From Ancylostoma caninum (lineage: Eukaryota; Nematoda; Chromadorea; Rhabditida; Ancylostomatidae): a stretch of 64,000 bases of DNA. Below are positions 1 to 11,440 of this stretch, piece by piece. Both the position numbers and the translations under genes were made by a program. The notes under the pieces are model-generated. The model worked only from the letters and a program-made list of their open reading frames with translations, did no database searches and was not told the DNA's origin. The DNA lies in NCBI GenBank assembly GCA_037903475.1, contig JBAJFG010000021.1:62001-126000 (forward strand), in the 5' to 3' direction. The number at the start of each line of letters is the position of its first letter. Within the stretch, counting starts at the first letter, position 1.

Positions 1-565
1 TCACCACATTCATCGTTTGGGTCCCACCACGGTTCCCGGACTGCGATGAAGCCGTGCAAACTATCGCCAGTTATTTCGACATTGATTTTAAGTACCCATG
101 CGCATGAGCCGTTTGGACAACTTTGCTTGCTGTATCTTATCATTAACATTTGGTATGTTGGATCCATCCTACCTTCGTCCGACCACTGACTGTTGACTAA
201 AGCGGTTGAACCCGTTCTCCGAAATGAAGCTACTTTGAAGCGATCATCTATTTCTCTACAAGGCTGTTGTGGATTTCTGGGATTTGAAATACATATTTTC
301 TCTTTTCCCGCTACTTGGCGCCACCGCAGGAATAGTGCACCGACGCCCAGTAGTAGGAAAACGAAATCGTCCTAGTTTGGGATTCATGAGACATTTACCA
401 CACAGCCAAAGATGGTGAGAGCTATTGCCTACCCCATAGACTAGATAAAGTTAGATATAGGACGCAAAAGTAGGTTTGTTAGCCTGGTTTCGCTTGGTTA
501 TTCGTTTACGAATCCTAGGCCGTCGAAGCCCTAGAAATCCACCCTAAACTGCTGAAGCCCATTTA

Positions 566-826
566 CTCTCTGATAGCTGTGCAGCACAAACGCAGCCTGA
601 ACGGCGTAATGTTTCGAGTAGAAAACCTAGCAGCAACGGTTGCCAGTTGCTGTCATCCTCCCCTCGATTGCTGCTCAAGCTGTCGGCCCTTCAGCAGCAA
701 TTGCTGAGGGATGGCAGCAATCAAGGGGGGGGGGGATGGCAGTAACTGGCAACCGTTGCTGCTAGGGTTTCTACTCGAACCATTACGCCATTCGGGCTGC
801 GTTCGTCCTGCACAGTTATCAGAGCT
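566..826. repeat. Hairpin MITE-like inverted repeat, about 260 bp
   Basis: The left half (from CTCTGATAGCTGTGCAG) is matched almost end to end by the reverse complement of the right half. The match includes the blocks around ACGGCGTAATG and GCAGCAACGGTTGCCAG. The centre holds a run of about ten G. A diverged relative of the central segment (CAGTTGCTGTCC, CTTCAGCAGCAATTGC) recurs near 43975-44055. No coding capacity is seen. A folded MITE is the simplest reading; the target duplication is not clear. Confidence 0.7.
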
Positions 827-1081
827 GCTCAAATTCTGTCCGAGTGAGTTTTATTGACACTATGTACATACACCTCCACTACGTCCGGTTATTGTTCCTT
901 GCATCTGAACAGGACCTACCCTTCTCCTTCGCTTATATACCCATGCTAGCCGTTATCATTGCCAGCTCGTACAATTCTTCACAAAACATGTAAATCAATG
1001 ATAGGACAGTCAGGCGAAGTTGTCCAAATGGTATTTCTTGTACCCATGAATGTGCCCGTTAACCTCCACTTGCCTCTATAG

Positions 1082-3798
1082 GTTCGGCCGCTGGTGAACC
1101 CACTAACACAGTGAAAAAAGATGCTGATATAAGCACGGATGGTCAAGTGGGTGAACTAGCAGCCTCATTATCGATCGGTCAAGGAGCTTGCGATGATCTT
1201 ACTGATCGTAGGCGGACAGCCAAACAACGAAGATATGGTTGGGCCGAGGTGAGCCTCTAAAGTTATTCATGCTTGCGGCGCGTCAAAGTTTACGCGCCGA
1301 TACACAGTGCAAAGGAGAGAGGTAGAAGACAAATCCTGGCAGATCAGCAATGTTCCTAGTTTCGCCGTTGCGACTGCCGCGCGAACGAACCACGTTTCCA
1401 TTTTCGCCGCTTTGGGTCGGCGCGAAAACTTCGTGGAGTTTTGTCTAGGCGCGTAAACTTTGACGCGCCGCAAGCATGAATAACTTTTCTCTGCTTCCTT
1501 TTTTTTCATCAGATAGAATTTTGTAATCAAACTAGCATTTTTTGGGTATTGTTGATTGCTCCTTCGTATATGAAGCGACGATTTGCTGTTGGCCAAGTTC
1601 GGTTTCCAAATATTTCACAGTTGACAAACTAGTTTTAACAGTTTGGTAATGCTGGGTCCGTGCTGATGAAAAAGTTTGGGGCGGAAAATGGTGGGCGAAC
1701 AGAACTAATCAATAATTCCGATGGTAATCAGCTGATTAGTACCACTATTCACCTTTCACTTTTCAACAAATCTCTCATCCTTGCCGAGAATTTACCAAAC
1801 TTCCAAAGTTGTGAGCTTATTCAGTGTCCTTTAATAGCACTTTCAAATGATGAATGAATTTGCGAATTAAATAAACAATACTTTTTTCCTTATTTTTCAT
1901 GCGTCTTAGCAATCACCCGTCATCGGAAACAAGTATGATCCACTCCACTCCAGTCCACTAATTCGAACAGCTCGAACGGAGTTTTTTACGCGTTGTGCCT
2001 CTGCAATGGGGTTGGGTGCTCGGAGAAGAAAGGAAATATGTGTCTTGTGCAACCGGTTTACGACCCACCAGCTTCAAATGAGCCTATGTACCGATTGCGC
2101 AGAAGGACTGTACCTTTACGATCATACTAAAGTGGGCGCAAAGTGAGCTTTTTTCTGCTGTTTTCTTCAATTTGCTTGGTGTTCTTCGACATGTACTTGT
2201 TGCAAGTTGTTCCTGCTTTATTCTGCGCTTAATTTTACTCTGTTATACTACAGATGAAGAAAGTAAGGGTTGCTACACTCCTTCTCGAAAGGATAGACAG
2301 ATTCCGTGACTACTGAAACGCGGTGGGACCCGTGCGATCGATGCGGGGAGAGCATGCTCCAAATGAGGGGGTTCATTAGGTCCCGCCGCGATTCTGCTGC
2401 CACGACGCTATGAAATCGCACGCACCAATCCGTCTATTTTTTCGACAAGGACTGTGTTTATCATTATCGGGGAACAGTTGAAGTATCTATTAATACAAGA
2501 AATTAAAATGAAGAACAGGTAGCAGTAAGCGAAATGTTGTTGGAGACACCCATAAGTACATATTGAAAACACGAAGAAAATTCAAGAAAATCGCAACACC
2601 CACCGAGCACCTGTTCCACTAAGGCGAGTTGATCGCCAAGGTCAATCAGCTGATCTGCTGCCTCTCGACAAGCCGTGAAGCGACCCGTGTGCTAATCGTC
2701 CATAAATATCCAAATTGAATGTTTAGAAAAAGAAAACAGAATATATGAAATCTCTAGTTGGCAGTGGAAACTACTGGAACCGAAGTAATAAGATTCATTG
2801 GCAAGGGGGTTAAGTTATGCAGGAATTTAATATTGCATCGCTTAAGCGGTGGCCTATTTTGCATTCCACATTTGCAGTTTTATTTCACTCGACCCTTAGC
2901 ATTAAAAGATTCAGCATATCGAGCACTGAAAAAAATGTAGCACTTTTTTGGAAGATGTTTTTGAAGCTCACTAATTCTCAGAGCAGCACTATCTTAATAC
3001 CAAATTTAAGTGCATTGGGTTGAGCGAAAGAAGTACGGTCAGCATATGATTTCATAGACATTTTGACTCCACGGACCCTTTTATAACGTCAAAATAATGA
3101 TATTTGTAGAAGAAACAACAAACAACAACATCTCAGCACAAACACCTAGTAACTCCAACAAAAATATACATTAAAATACGCTATTCGGTGCTAGATTGTA
3201 TAATAGTGCTGCATATGAATGAACTTGCTTGTGATGGCTATTTGGAAAGATTAAATTGCATAAGTTCCAGCAAGGAGAAGTGAAATGTAACAACATAGTA
3301 ACGAACTCAACCAGTACATATGCATTGTGGAGGAGCACTATCACAACACGCGATGGAGCGCGACAAACATCAGGTCATGCCTCGATGCTGGACAACAACA
3401 TCGCGGGTCAAAACGAACTGTTTTTGATGACGTATTCGAAATTACCAAGTAGTTTTTTAGTCATGCTTCGCCATAAGTCTCCACCTGTGACGCTAGTTTG
3501 TGTGTTTGCGTACTTGCGAACTTCTTTGGAGGTTATGTAATAGTATTTTTCTCTTTGAATCCACTAGTATACATCTCATAGTTTAGCATAGAGTATTTAC
3601 ATCGTCCGAGAACAGCTGGAAGATGTGCAGTTCACGGAGCATGTTCATCAGATGGTACTGACCTCAGTAGTAGCAGACGTGACCCAGTTATGGAAAGCCG
3701 CGACGCAAGAACTGCGCGCAGCGGCAACTGCAACCGGATTGAATGTCATTTTCCTGGCGTCGTTTGCGGGACTTCAGAATTTGGCATCACATAAGTAG
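1082..3798 (+). CDS. Unrecognised multi-exon gene, C-terminal part (hypothetical)
   Basis: I do not recognise the product. Exon 1082-1248 lies between an acceptor (ctatag) and a GAG|GTGAGC donor. It has one open frame (55 codons plus two leading bases) and ends in phase 0 with a basic stretch, DRRRTAKQRRYGWAE. Exon 3592-3798 starts after an AG in phase 0, reads 68 codons to a TAG, and is helical and hydrophobic near its end (VIFLASFAGLQNLASHK). The two join in frame. Between them, 1971-2142 is bounded by a cag acceptor and an AAA|GTGAGC donor and encodes a CVLC...CTDC zinc-ribbon-like pair in one frame, but its phases fit neither neighbour. It may belong to another isoform or need an unseen exon. 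The 5' end is not in view. The exon boundaries are inferences from splice signals and phase only; no homology supports them. Confidence 0.35.
1259..1487. mobile_element. Short TIR element (MITE-like), 229 bp
   Basis: Terminal inverted repeats of about 40 bp start AAAGTTATTCATGCTTGCGG and end with its reverse complement, followed by a GCGCGTCAAAGTTTACGCGCC block on both sides. The middle (about 130 bp) has no ORF of its own. The element begins 10 bp after the donor of the 1082-1248 exon, so it would sit at the start of that gene's intron. The open frame on the minus strand across it is a by-product of the repeat. Confidence 0.75.
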
Positions 3799-5186
3799 CA
3801 GAAGCTTTCGTTAGCGTTAACCTCTTTGTTCATTGCCCTATTGTACGCTTTACCGTATGGAGCTTTACTTTCACATAACGTAAGTGGATAACTAAATCAT
3901 AGAGTTTGAATCGCGCACTTGACAATCCAGTCAAGGGCTATTCTTCCAGGCCGAACAGGATGATTCATCAGTTCCCTGAACTTGCACTCATTTTAGAAGG
4001 GATTCCGGATAGTTAACGTTAATTTTATTGAGAACGCTTGCAACTTATCGAACATTGTAATGCTGCGAGTTCTTTCTCTCCCTCTTTCTTTTCGTGGCTG
4101 TGATCGTATGGTTGTTGCACGTTTCTGAGTGAGGACTCTTCAGCTTGAGTGGTTTTAAAGGATATAGATTTGGCCACTAATAATATTACTGTTCGCATAA
4201 TAGAAGCCCAAAACCAAGGTGAAGTTATAGGGCCAGTTCCTAGAAGACAAATTGCGTATAATTGCGATATACTGATCTAGTCTTATTCTCTTCACTGGCA
4301 TCGCCTTGCAACGGCGAATCTGTATCGTAGTGACGCGGTTGCGCTAAGCGTATCGGCTTGTAATGACACGTACTGCTGGGTTCCAATGAGCTATATAGGA
4401 CAGACTAGGGTTCTGAGGGGGAGGCAGCACTTGGGAACCCGAGATAATTAGGCGCAGCCGAAGATCTGCCTGTGGGTAGAGCTGGCAGATTCAGATACCG
4501 TCTGCCGAGCAATTACCGCTGGGTCATACCAACACCGTCCATCATCGGGAGTCACCGCTCACGTCGCGCTCGAAACCGCATCGCGATAAATGCGTATGAA
4601 TAGCTTGGAAAAAGATACATCGATATGAAATGATGGGCAAAGTGATCGTTTTTTGAAAATAAAAAATAAAACAGAGTCAAATTTATAACAAACAAAGATG
4701 TGGTGTTGTAATAGTACTGATAATCCAGGAGGATCAAAAAAATGAGGTGCGATGCTAGTAACTATGCATTGGAATATTCCATTCTTCAAAAACACCCGAT
4801 CTTTTGAGCAATTCGAAATCCAGTAAAGTGGAAATATTCGAAATATGAATAGTTCGATTAATAACCTTTTCCCAGACATTCGATTTTTGAATTATTCAAA
4901 TAATGGATCTTTAGAACACAGGGATAAACGAATTATTCAGATATTGGACTTTTTGGCTACTCAAAAGGATAAAAGTAGTAATTATTTCTTTAAACTGAAT
5001 AAATTCTAATTCACATTCACACATTTCTTCGTTCACATCTCTCTTAATGTGAACTCTCTCTCTTTTTCTATTAATATTTTAGTCGTATTATTTGTTAAAG
5101 AAGATTATTCTATCATCACGAGGATAATAATTGCCCCTGAAAGTGACTTTCGCGTTTTTTCCGACAACTTGAATGAATGAGCAATT
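3799..5186. other. Non-coding stretch, nothing gene-like seen
   Basis: No exon pair with matching phases and no recognisable protein motif on either strand. AT-rich sequence with short ATTCGAA-type motifs near 4750-4980. Short open frames here have no protein character. Confidence 0.5.
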
Positions 5187-5375
5187 TAAAGGCAGCAGGA
5201 GCTGAAATCCTCGACTCCGAGCTGAGCTGTGGATGATGAAGTACAGACTCGGCACATCATAACTGTGAAACGAACACAGACAATGGTGGCTTACCTGCAG
5301 AGAAAATGGAACATTCGTCGCAAACACGCCTGGCCGTGTTCGCGCACGGACGAGTTTTCCTCGGCGTTCTGAGGA
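5187..5375 (+). repeat. Single arm of the GGCAGCAGGAGCTG inverted-repeat family
   Basis: This about 190-bp stretch (AAAGGCAGCAGGAGCTGAAA..., then CTGCAGAGAAAATGGAAC, then CGGACGAGTTTTCC) matches the left arm of the complete inverted element at 10012-10490 and both arms at 40848-41580. The opposite arm is absent, so it is a truncated copy. Minus-strand ORFs over it are repeat-derived. Confidence 0.7.
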
Positions 5376-6310
5376 CCCATGTGTTGTGTGCCAGGACGTG
5401 TGGGAACTAGCGTATCGCCGCAATGGAACTCTCTTATGCTGATTAATAGCTGCGAGGCGGCACCTGCGAAGGATTCAAATTTGGCTGAGGTTGACAGCCA
5501 CAATTTTTGCAAAATGAGTGAGTATTTCACACGTTGAAGTTGCCGCTACACTCCTTGTGGAGTATACTACCGTGCATCGCCGCCACCGACGACATCGAAT
5601 CCGAGAACCGGCGATTTTGGGCGGAGTCGACACCCTCACAATTGTGGTTATATTCTTTTATATTCATCTAATAGAAACTGCACTGTTATAAATTGGACAA
5701 AAACGGAGCGAAATTTCATCATGGTCAACCACCAGAGCCATCTCCGTAGGAACTCAAATTCCCGAACTCCTTCCCAGTTTAACGCGTCATTCCTCAAATA
5801 AATACCAGAAGTTTGCCATTTAGAAAAGTATGACCATTGTCAGTTGAGTCTGTTCTCCGACATCATCTGCGGCGAGTTTTGGTCAGGCTGATTCCTTTGC
5901 GGATTTGACCACGGAGCGATGTGGCCGCACTACGCACTGGACTGTCCGTCTGTAGTTGTATCTAGTGCTTTTTTTTTTGTATTCGTCGGCGTTGCGACGA
6001 AAAAAAATTTTGCTACGATTAGGAAATATGGCAGTGCTAGCAACTGCAGCACGCGGCGCGGTACTGCCGCGCTCGGCAACCAGGTCCGTAAAGTGGTGGT
6101 CAGCCTCGATTCTCACTTTAGATTAGGCCTCTGTCTCGCATTTCGTTACCTAGTGGTCATCAGCACACCCATCTGCGATTTTAGCCGAGTTGAAATTAAA
6201 ACCCTAGCGAAACTCGCTACATTAACCCTAACCCCACCCTCGCCAAGTAATGCGACTTCGATTTGAAATGCCTAAATCGACGGAAGAACAGCGGTGATTA
6301 TCAGGAGCAA
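5376..6310. other. Non-coding stretch, nothing gene-like seen
   Basis: No ORF with recognisable motif or flanking splice logic was found on either strand. Open frames around 5880-6270 on both strands show no conserved motif. Confidence 0.45.
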
Positions 6311-6315
6311 CTCAG

Positions 6316-7095
6316 ACAATGGATCGGCCTGACCGCGGTACCAATATTTGACGGACCTTAGCCAACTACGCGGTCAGCCAAATAATCAAGCGCGGTCGGC
6401 CAGATATCGGTGCGCGGTCAGCCCGCGAAAGATCCGCGGTCAGCCCGTCGAAGTGATGTCGTGGCGTGCTCATAACGACAGTAATAGTTACTGATGATGT
6501 GTGGACGATATTTTTGCGATCAAATTCAACATTCGCCAAAAAATCTCCCCCCTTTATCGTTGCAAATTGCGCAGTACAAACAATTTCGAAAAATAGAAAG
6601 GCCAACATCACCAGAATTTATTCGTATTCTTCAGATTATGTGCTTAAAACTTTCTCTTTTTGTAGCCGTTTACAAAGTGCATAATTGTAGCAGTTTATAA
6701 AGTGCATAATATTAATTACTAAGCTCTCTTGATGAGAGCTTCACTCCAAAAATATCTAGAGAGTGGCACCCACTCCCCCACCGAATTGGGGTGGGTTTCA
6801 CTCTTGAGCAAAAAATAGATCACTTCTTAATTTCTTCGGCATTTTCAGAGGATTGCCGTTTCATATACATCCCACTTATCACCGTCACCATGTTCCCAAA
6901 GGTTGCATCGTACATTGTGCGGGTTCTACGGGCCGACCGCGGTCAGCCAAATTTTCGACGAAGGACCGCGGTCAGCCAAACTTCCAAGTGACGACCGCGG
7001 TCAGCCAGCTTTCTGTGCGCGGTCAGCCCGTTCCGCATATCATGGTACTGCGGTCAGCCCGCGGAGCACACTTTGGTACCGCGGTCAGCCCGTTC
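6316..7095 (+). repeat. Dispersed GCGGTCAGCC repeat clusters (two blocks)
   Basis: The decamer GCGGTCAGCC occurs exactly nine times, in two clusters (6371-6441 and 6942-7090). It is mostly preceded by AC or C and followed by AA or CG, and all copies have the same orientation. Spacing in the second cluster is about 21-33 bp. The intervening 6450-6930 sequence is unrelated. A related CCGCGGGTCAGCC occurs near 25238. This is a short tandem-like repeat of unknown role. Confidence 0.6.
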
Positions 7096-7794
7096 CATTG
7101 TCTGAGAATGCAAACGATATTGACGAGTTCTTTACTTGGCGGTCTCCACAGTATATGCTGCTGATATCGGGAAGGCAAAGGCGCATCTGACTCACTCAGC
7201 TAGTTTTTTTTTCTTTGTTGTTATGTAGTTCGAATCGACACTCCCACTTACTCAGATTTGGTCCCGCTGCGCTTCTCGCGTCGCAACCCTATAGAGTCGC
7301 GCACGCCGAAGATTAGGAGATGATTGGGTCTTTACTCTTGTAATCCGTCCTAAAAACGACGAAATTTGAGTATTTGTGCCTATGATATTCATTTCGCGCC
7401 AGATTTCTGCTGCAATCGCTCCTCATACCAGTGTGATATGGTGGAGGCTTTACTCCAGTTGATGACTATGCTAGTAATTTCCAGGCTCGTCCTACCTAGA
7501 TCTGCTCACGTGCGCCGCAGCATCTACATTTTAGCATTCTGGTTATCTGTCCACCCACACATTCCATTTATGGTCTATTAGCTCACAGAAGATGCCTGAT
7601 CTGACATTGTCTGCAATTACGACTTTGCCTGCAGAATGCGTCTGGAAGGATATTTTAGCGGATGGCAGTGGGGAAACATGAGAATGGAAGGAACCACACC
7701 ATATGGATATCAAAAAAGTGCAAAAAATGGATCGGTTAGCCGAAAAATGGTGAAGTCGTAGTTGCGGACAAAGTCCGATCGGTCGCCCTCTGTA
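7096..7794. other. Non-coding stretch, nothing gene-like seen
   Basis: No supportable exon or RNA gene recognised on either strand; only short open frames without motif. Confidence 0.4.
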
Positions 7795-8762
7795 GCGTTA
7801 TTTATAGTGCGTCGGAGTCCGATTCGCATCGGATGTGGGCTGCGACGGTCGGATACGAAATCGGAACGACGCGTCGTGGCTTTGTTTATAGTCCGCAGGC
7901 ACACGATTTCGGATCAGCTGTTTCCATCCATAAATTTCGCATGTTTTCTTTGCAAATCAGGCTGTATTTATCGGTTTCTGACTTTTTTCTTTGGTTTTTG
8001 GAGTTCTCAGCTTTTGCAAATTCTCTTCAACCTCAACAATTTTATTGTAATCTTCCACATAAATAACATCATATGCTAAACACCACACATTTTAGTTTTG
8101 ACTGCTCGCTGAGCCTCACTTACAATAAATTAAACATAAACACAACATGTTAGCATCCTAGCACATTGTCTTCTTCACCGCACCTCCTAGAGATCGTTGG
8201 ATATAAATTCAAAGGGCATTGTGGTAGTGGGGCACATACATGTACACATAAATGCTCTACTTGCATTGAATACCATGCAGTTTTCTACCTTCTAACAACT
8301 ATGATGTGCTTATTGTTTAATGTACGTCAACCATTCGAAATGATAGGATACATGATAATAGCGGTCGAGGGCAAAAACTCTTCCAATTATGCAATTACTA
8401 CAACATGGAGGTGATATAAAGAAGTATACGATAGGTTTTAGGACTAGCTATTTGAAGAGTAAATGATAGTTAGTGACACGAAAGAAAAAACAAAAGAAAA
8501 TAACGAAAATGGGGTGAAAACAGCTGAGAAAATTCGCCCCACGAGGTCCTATCGATAGATGCGTCGGAGCCCGACGTCGCATCGGAGCCACTAGTGGATC
8601 CGATGCGACGTCGGACTCCGACGACGATTCGGAGGCAAATCGTTCCGATGGAGTAAAAACAGGCGTCGTCGTCGGACTCCGATGCGTCGGATTCCGACGA
8701 GGATCGATACGTACCTTTTGTTATCCGACGGGATCGGATTCCGACGCACTATAAATAACGCT
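7795..8762. mobile_element. Non-autonomous TIR element with GTCGGAGTCCGAC-type subterminal palindromes
   Basis: The left end reads GCGTTATTTATAGTGCGTCGG and the right end is its near-perfect reverse complement. Just inside each end lie many copies of variants of GTCGGANTCCGA and GCATCGGA. The right subterminal block (8560-8700) contains long palindromes such as the one centred on ACTAGTGG. No transposase is encoded. The interior (about 7920-8540) is AT-rich and featureless. Target duplication could not be determined. This is a MITE-like element about 970 bp long. Confidence 0.65.
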
Positions 8763-9144
8763 TGTGAGCTAATAGACTATACATCACAGTGAGCGTCGGT
8801 AAAGCTGACAGGTTTGCGGACCTAAGCATGTGCAGCAGTCATGTCGCGCACTGAAATCTTTATCTTGCGGAGATGTAATAGCATGAAACATTAACTCCTA
8901 TGAAGGACACTAAAAAAGCTAAAAGAATTAATTACGGGAACACCTGATGGCGATTCTAGCGCACAGCGCGCTTATGCCCCTGTACACGCCAAAGTCTGCA
9001 AATTCGTCAGCCCCATCGATGCTTACTTTATGTCATCGTTCTCATTCTCGATCGATCCTATGGTGTGACTCGTTCCCGGATTTGGTTTAGTTCCGAACTG
9101 CAGCAGTCCACTACCTCCTTCAGGAATGTGGTTATGATGCAGAC

Positions 9145-9400
9145 AGAGAAGATTCCACTGTCAGGGGACGGAGTGCTACAGTAACCCGACGCCTGCGAAT
9201 CTGAGCGAAATTGGCGCTGGAGCGCGCTACTTCACTCGGTTAACCTTTCTGAGTTTACATAGCAGTTTTAGCTCCATTGCAGTTGTTCTTCTGGCTTTTG
9301 CCTGCAATGAACCTATTGATGTGGGTTCTAGCTGCACTCTAGCTATATCGGAGAGTTCTAGCCTCCATTTTATTCTGAAATAAAGAGATCTGGCCTTATT
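9145..9400 (+). repeat. Two-module repeat (X then Y), uninterrupted copy
   Basis: Module X (9145-9240; core TGCTACAGTAACCCGACGCC) and module Y (about 9256-9400; core GATGTGGGTTCTAGC) lie side by side here. Both recur in reverse complement at 17155-17255 (X) and 15905-16022 (Y), where 1.1 kb of other sequence separates them. No coding potential. Confidence 0.65.
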
Positions 9401-9445
9401 CTGGCTGTAAAGGCAGTTTTCAGCATATCAGCATCATCTTTATTG

Positions 9446-9505
9446 ACTAGCGCCCCTACGGGACGCTAGAAAGTGTGGATGTGGCAGCCACTTGAGGTTC
9501 ATGTC
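9446..9505 (+). repeat. CTAGCG hairpin repeat, copy 1
   Basis: CTAGCGCCCCTACGGGACGCTAG forms a short stem-loop and is followed by AAAGTG, then GGCAGCCACTTG. The same hairpin and flank occur at 38926-38975 (plus orientation) and 37649-37692 (minus orientation). Three copies show that it is a dispersed element end or a small repeat. Confidence 0.65.
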
Positions 9506-10011
9506 AAAACTACTGGGTGCAAGAATAAGTTCGCCTTTCCTGAAGCTGTGCTTTTTACCTCCTTTCCGCTCAGGAAAAAAAGCATTCACTTGATACAAAA
9601 TAGTATTTTTACACCTTCTTCTCAATGAATTTATCACGAAATAAAAGGGCCAAAGCTGTTGAGAAATCTGCGCCTCATGCGTGCTAGGATGCAAAGTCAG
9701 TAATGGTTTCCCGGATTCAGCAACTTCGCCATTGATTACTCTAAAGCTTCTACCAGGAAGAATTTCTTTTACTGCTCGAATGCAACAACTGTTCCACAGA
9801 TATTAACTTTATTAGACAGTGCGCAGTGCTCCAATCCTTCTATATAAATATAGAAGCCCAGAATTTTTGAACAGATTACGAACTAATGTTAGGCGCACAT
9901 CCGCTACTTCCCTTCAACACGCCGACGGAACTCTCTTCAACGTGCGCAGTAGATTGGTACAGTCTTCTGTATTCAGTTGCACATGTTGCGAACTTCTCAA
10001 AACTCTTCGTT

Positions 10012-10490
10012 TCCTTAAAGGCAGCAGGAGCTGAAATTCTCGACTCTGAGCTGAGCTGCGGGTGGTGAAGTACAGACTCAGCACATCATAAATGTGAAAC
10101 GAACACAGACAATGACGGGTTACCTGCTGAGAAAATGGAACATTCGTCGCGAACACGCCTGGCTGTGTTCGTGCGCGGACGAGTTTTCCCCGGCGCGAAA
10201 GCCAGTGCGGCGCGTGGTTTTGGTCGAGTCCCGCCATGAAAACCCTGTGAATTGAATGCATTTCGTTTTCCCTTTGCGCCAAACCACGCACCGCCATGGC
10301 TTTTGCGCCGGGGAAAACTCGTCCGCGCGCAAACACGGCCAGGCGTGTTCGCGACGAATGTTCCATTTTCTCTGCAGATAAGCCATCATTGTCTGTGTTC
10401 GTTCCACATTTATGATGTGCTGAGTCTGTACTTTATCACCCACAGCTCAGCTCGGAGTCGAGGATTTCAGCTCCTGCTGCGTTTAAGCCA
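10012..10490. mobile_element. Inverted-repeat (fold-back MITE-like) element, complete copy
   Basis: The left arm (TTAAAGGCAGCAGGAGCTG... to about 10240) is the reverse complement of the right arm (about 10287 to CAGCTCCTGCTGCGTTTAA). Only a short spacer lies between them. Arms are about 200 bp. The 150- and 167-codon ORFs over it, one on each strand, are mirror images created by the symmetry. Other members: 5187-5375 (one arm) and 40848-41580 (arms interrupted). Confidence 0.75.
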
Positions 10491-11440
10491 ATCGAGAAAG
10501 CATCAACATTTAACCGGAAATCAAAAACAACAGAAAAACGAAAATCCCGCACATCTCGAACTTAGCCATGTTTCACATTCCATCCCAGGCTCGCCCTTCA
10601 TTGCATTAATTCCGCAAATTTTACTTCTGTTGTTCAGCAACATCACCATCCAAATCCGAAATCCACAATCTAACCATATCATCCGTCCTGTCGGTGCAGT
10701 AGTTAAACACCGAAATCCGACTCCAGTAAATTGTTCATCCACGCCCTTTTTTTAATCCAACAGATGTTGTGAAAAACGCCTTAATCATCGAGGCCGTTCA
10801 ACTTTTATGAAAACCACAGTTGTTGCGTCTCCTAAGTAGACCTGAGGGTCTTGTTCTCTTCAAAGGCCAATATTTTATCACAGTACGTCGTAAGTTCACC
10901 ATTTCATCAATCCAAACCCTAATGTAAGCTCAGTCGCAATACAAAAAGTAATCAATACTATATAATTTTCCTCCTCAGAAGAAAATGTTCGCTCCAACTC
11001 GCTTCAACTTGTTCACCTGTCTTCAAACTTCACCTGAAGCATCCAAATCATTTAGACAAAGTCTTCAAACCCTAGGATCACCCCTCCTGCCAATAATCAA
11101 AAATTCAATGATGGTATGAGGAGTTCACCACAGTCAAGTCAAAATAAATACTTCAAATGACAATGTCACTGGCCAGTTTGACATTCGACTACTAATCAAG
11201 TTGCGAATGCCATCTAACCCCTCCGAGAGAGTCTTTTCTAAGCAACTGGACGCGATGCATGAGAACATCTTAACCTCACATTGGGAGTGAGTCTCTGCAC
11301 TGAGCGACGAATGTTTTTACTCACATTACCTTAAGAACCCCTCATGGCTGTCCGGTAACCAGTGGGATTATTGTCCTTGGATTATGGATTATTATTAAAT
11401 AAGTTCATAGACTTGTGTTACTATTTCTCTTCACTATTTC
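10491..11440. other. Non-coding stretch, nothing gene-like seen
   Basis: AT-rich, C-rich-strand sequence with only short ORFs and no matching splice phases. It ends where the minisatellite begins. Confidence 0.45.

Larger units (their letters stand above)
8763..10011. other. Repeat fragments, no gene
   Basis: Contains X/Y repeat module copy 1 (9145-9400, annotated separately) and one CTAGCG hairpin repeat (9446-9505). The rest shows no supportable coding exon on either strand. Confidence 0.5.

Noticed and set aside
9914..10755. 150-codon minus and 167-codon plus ORFs
   Set aside because: They lie on the two arms of an inverted repeat and are mirror translations of the same sequence.
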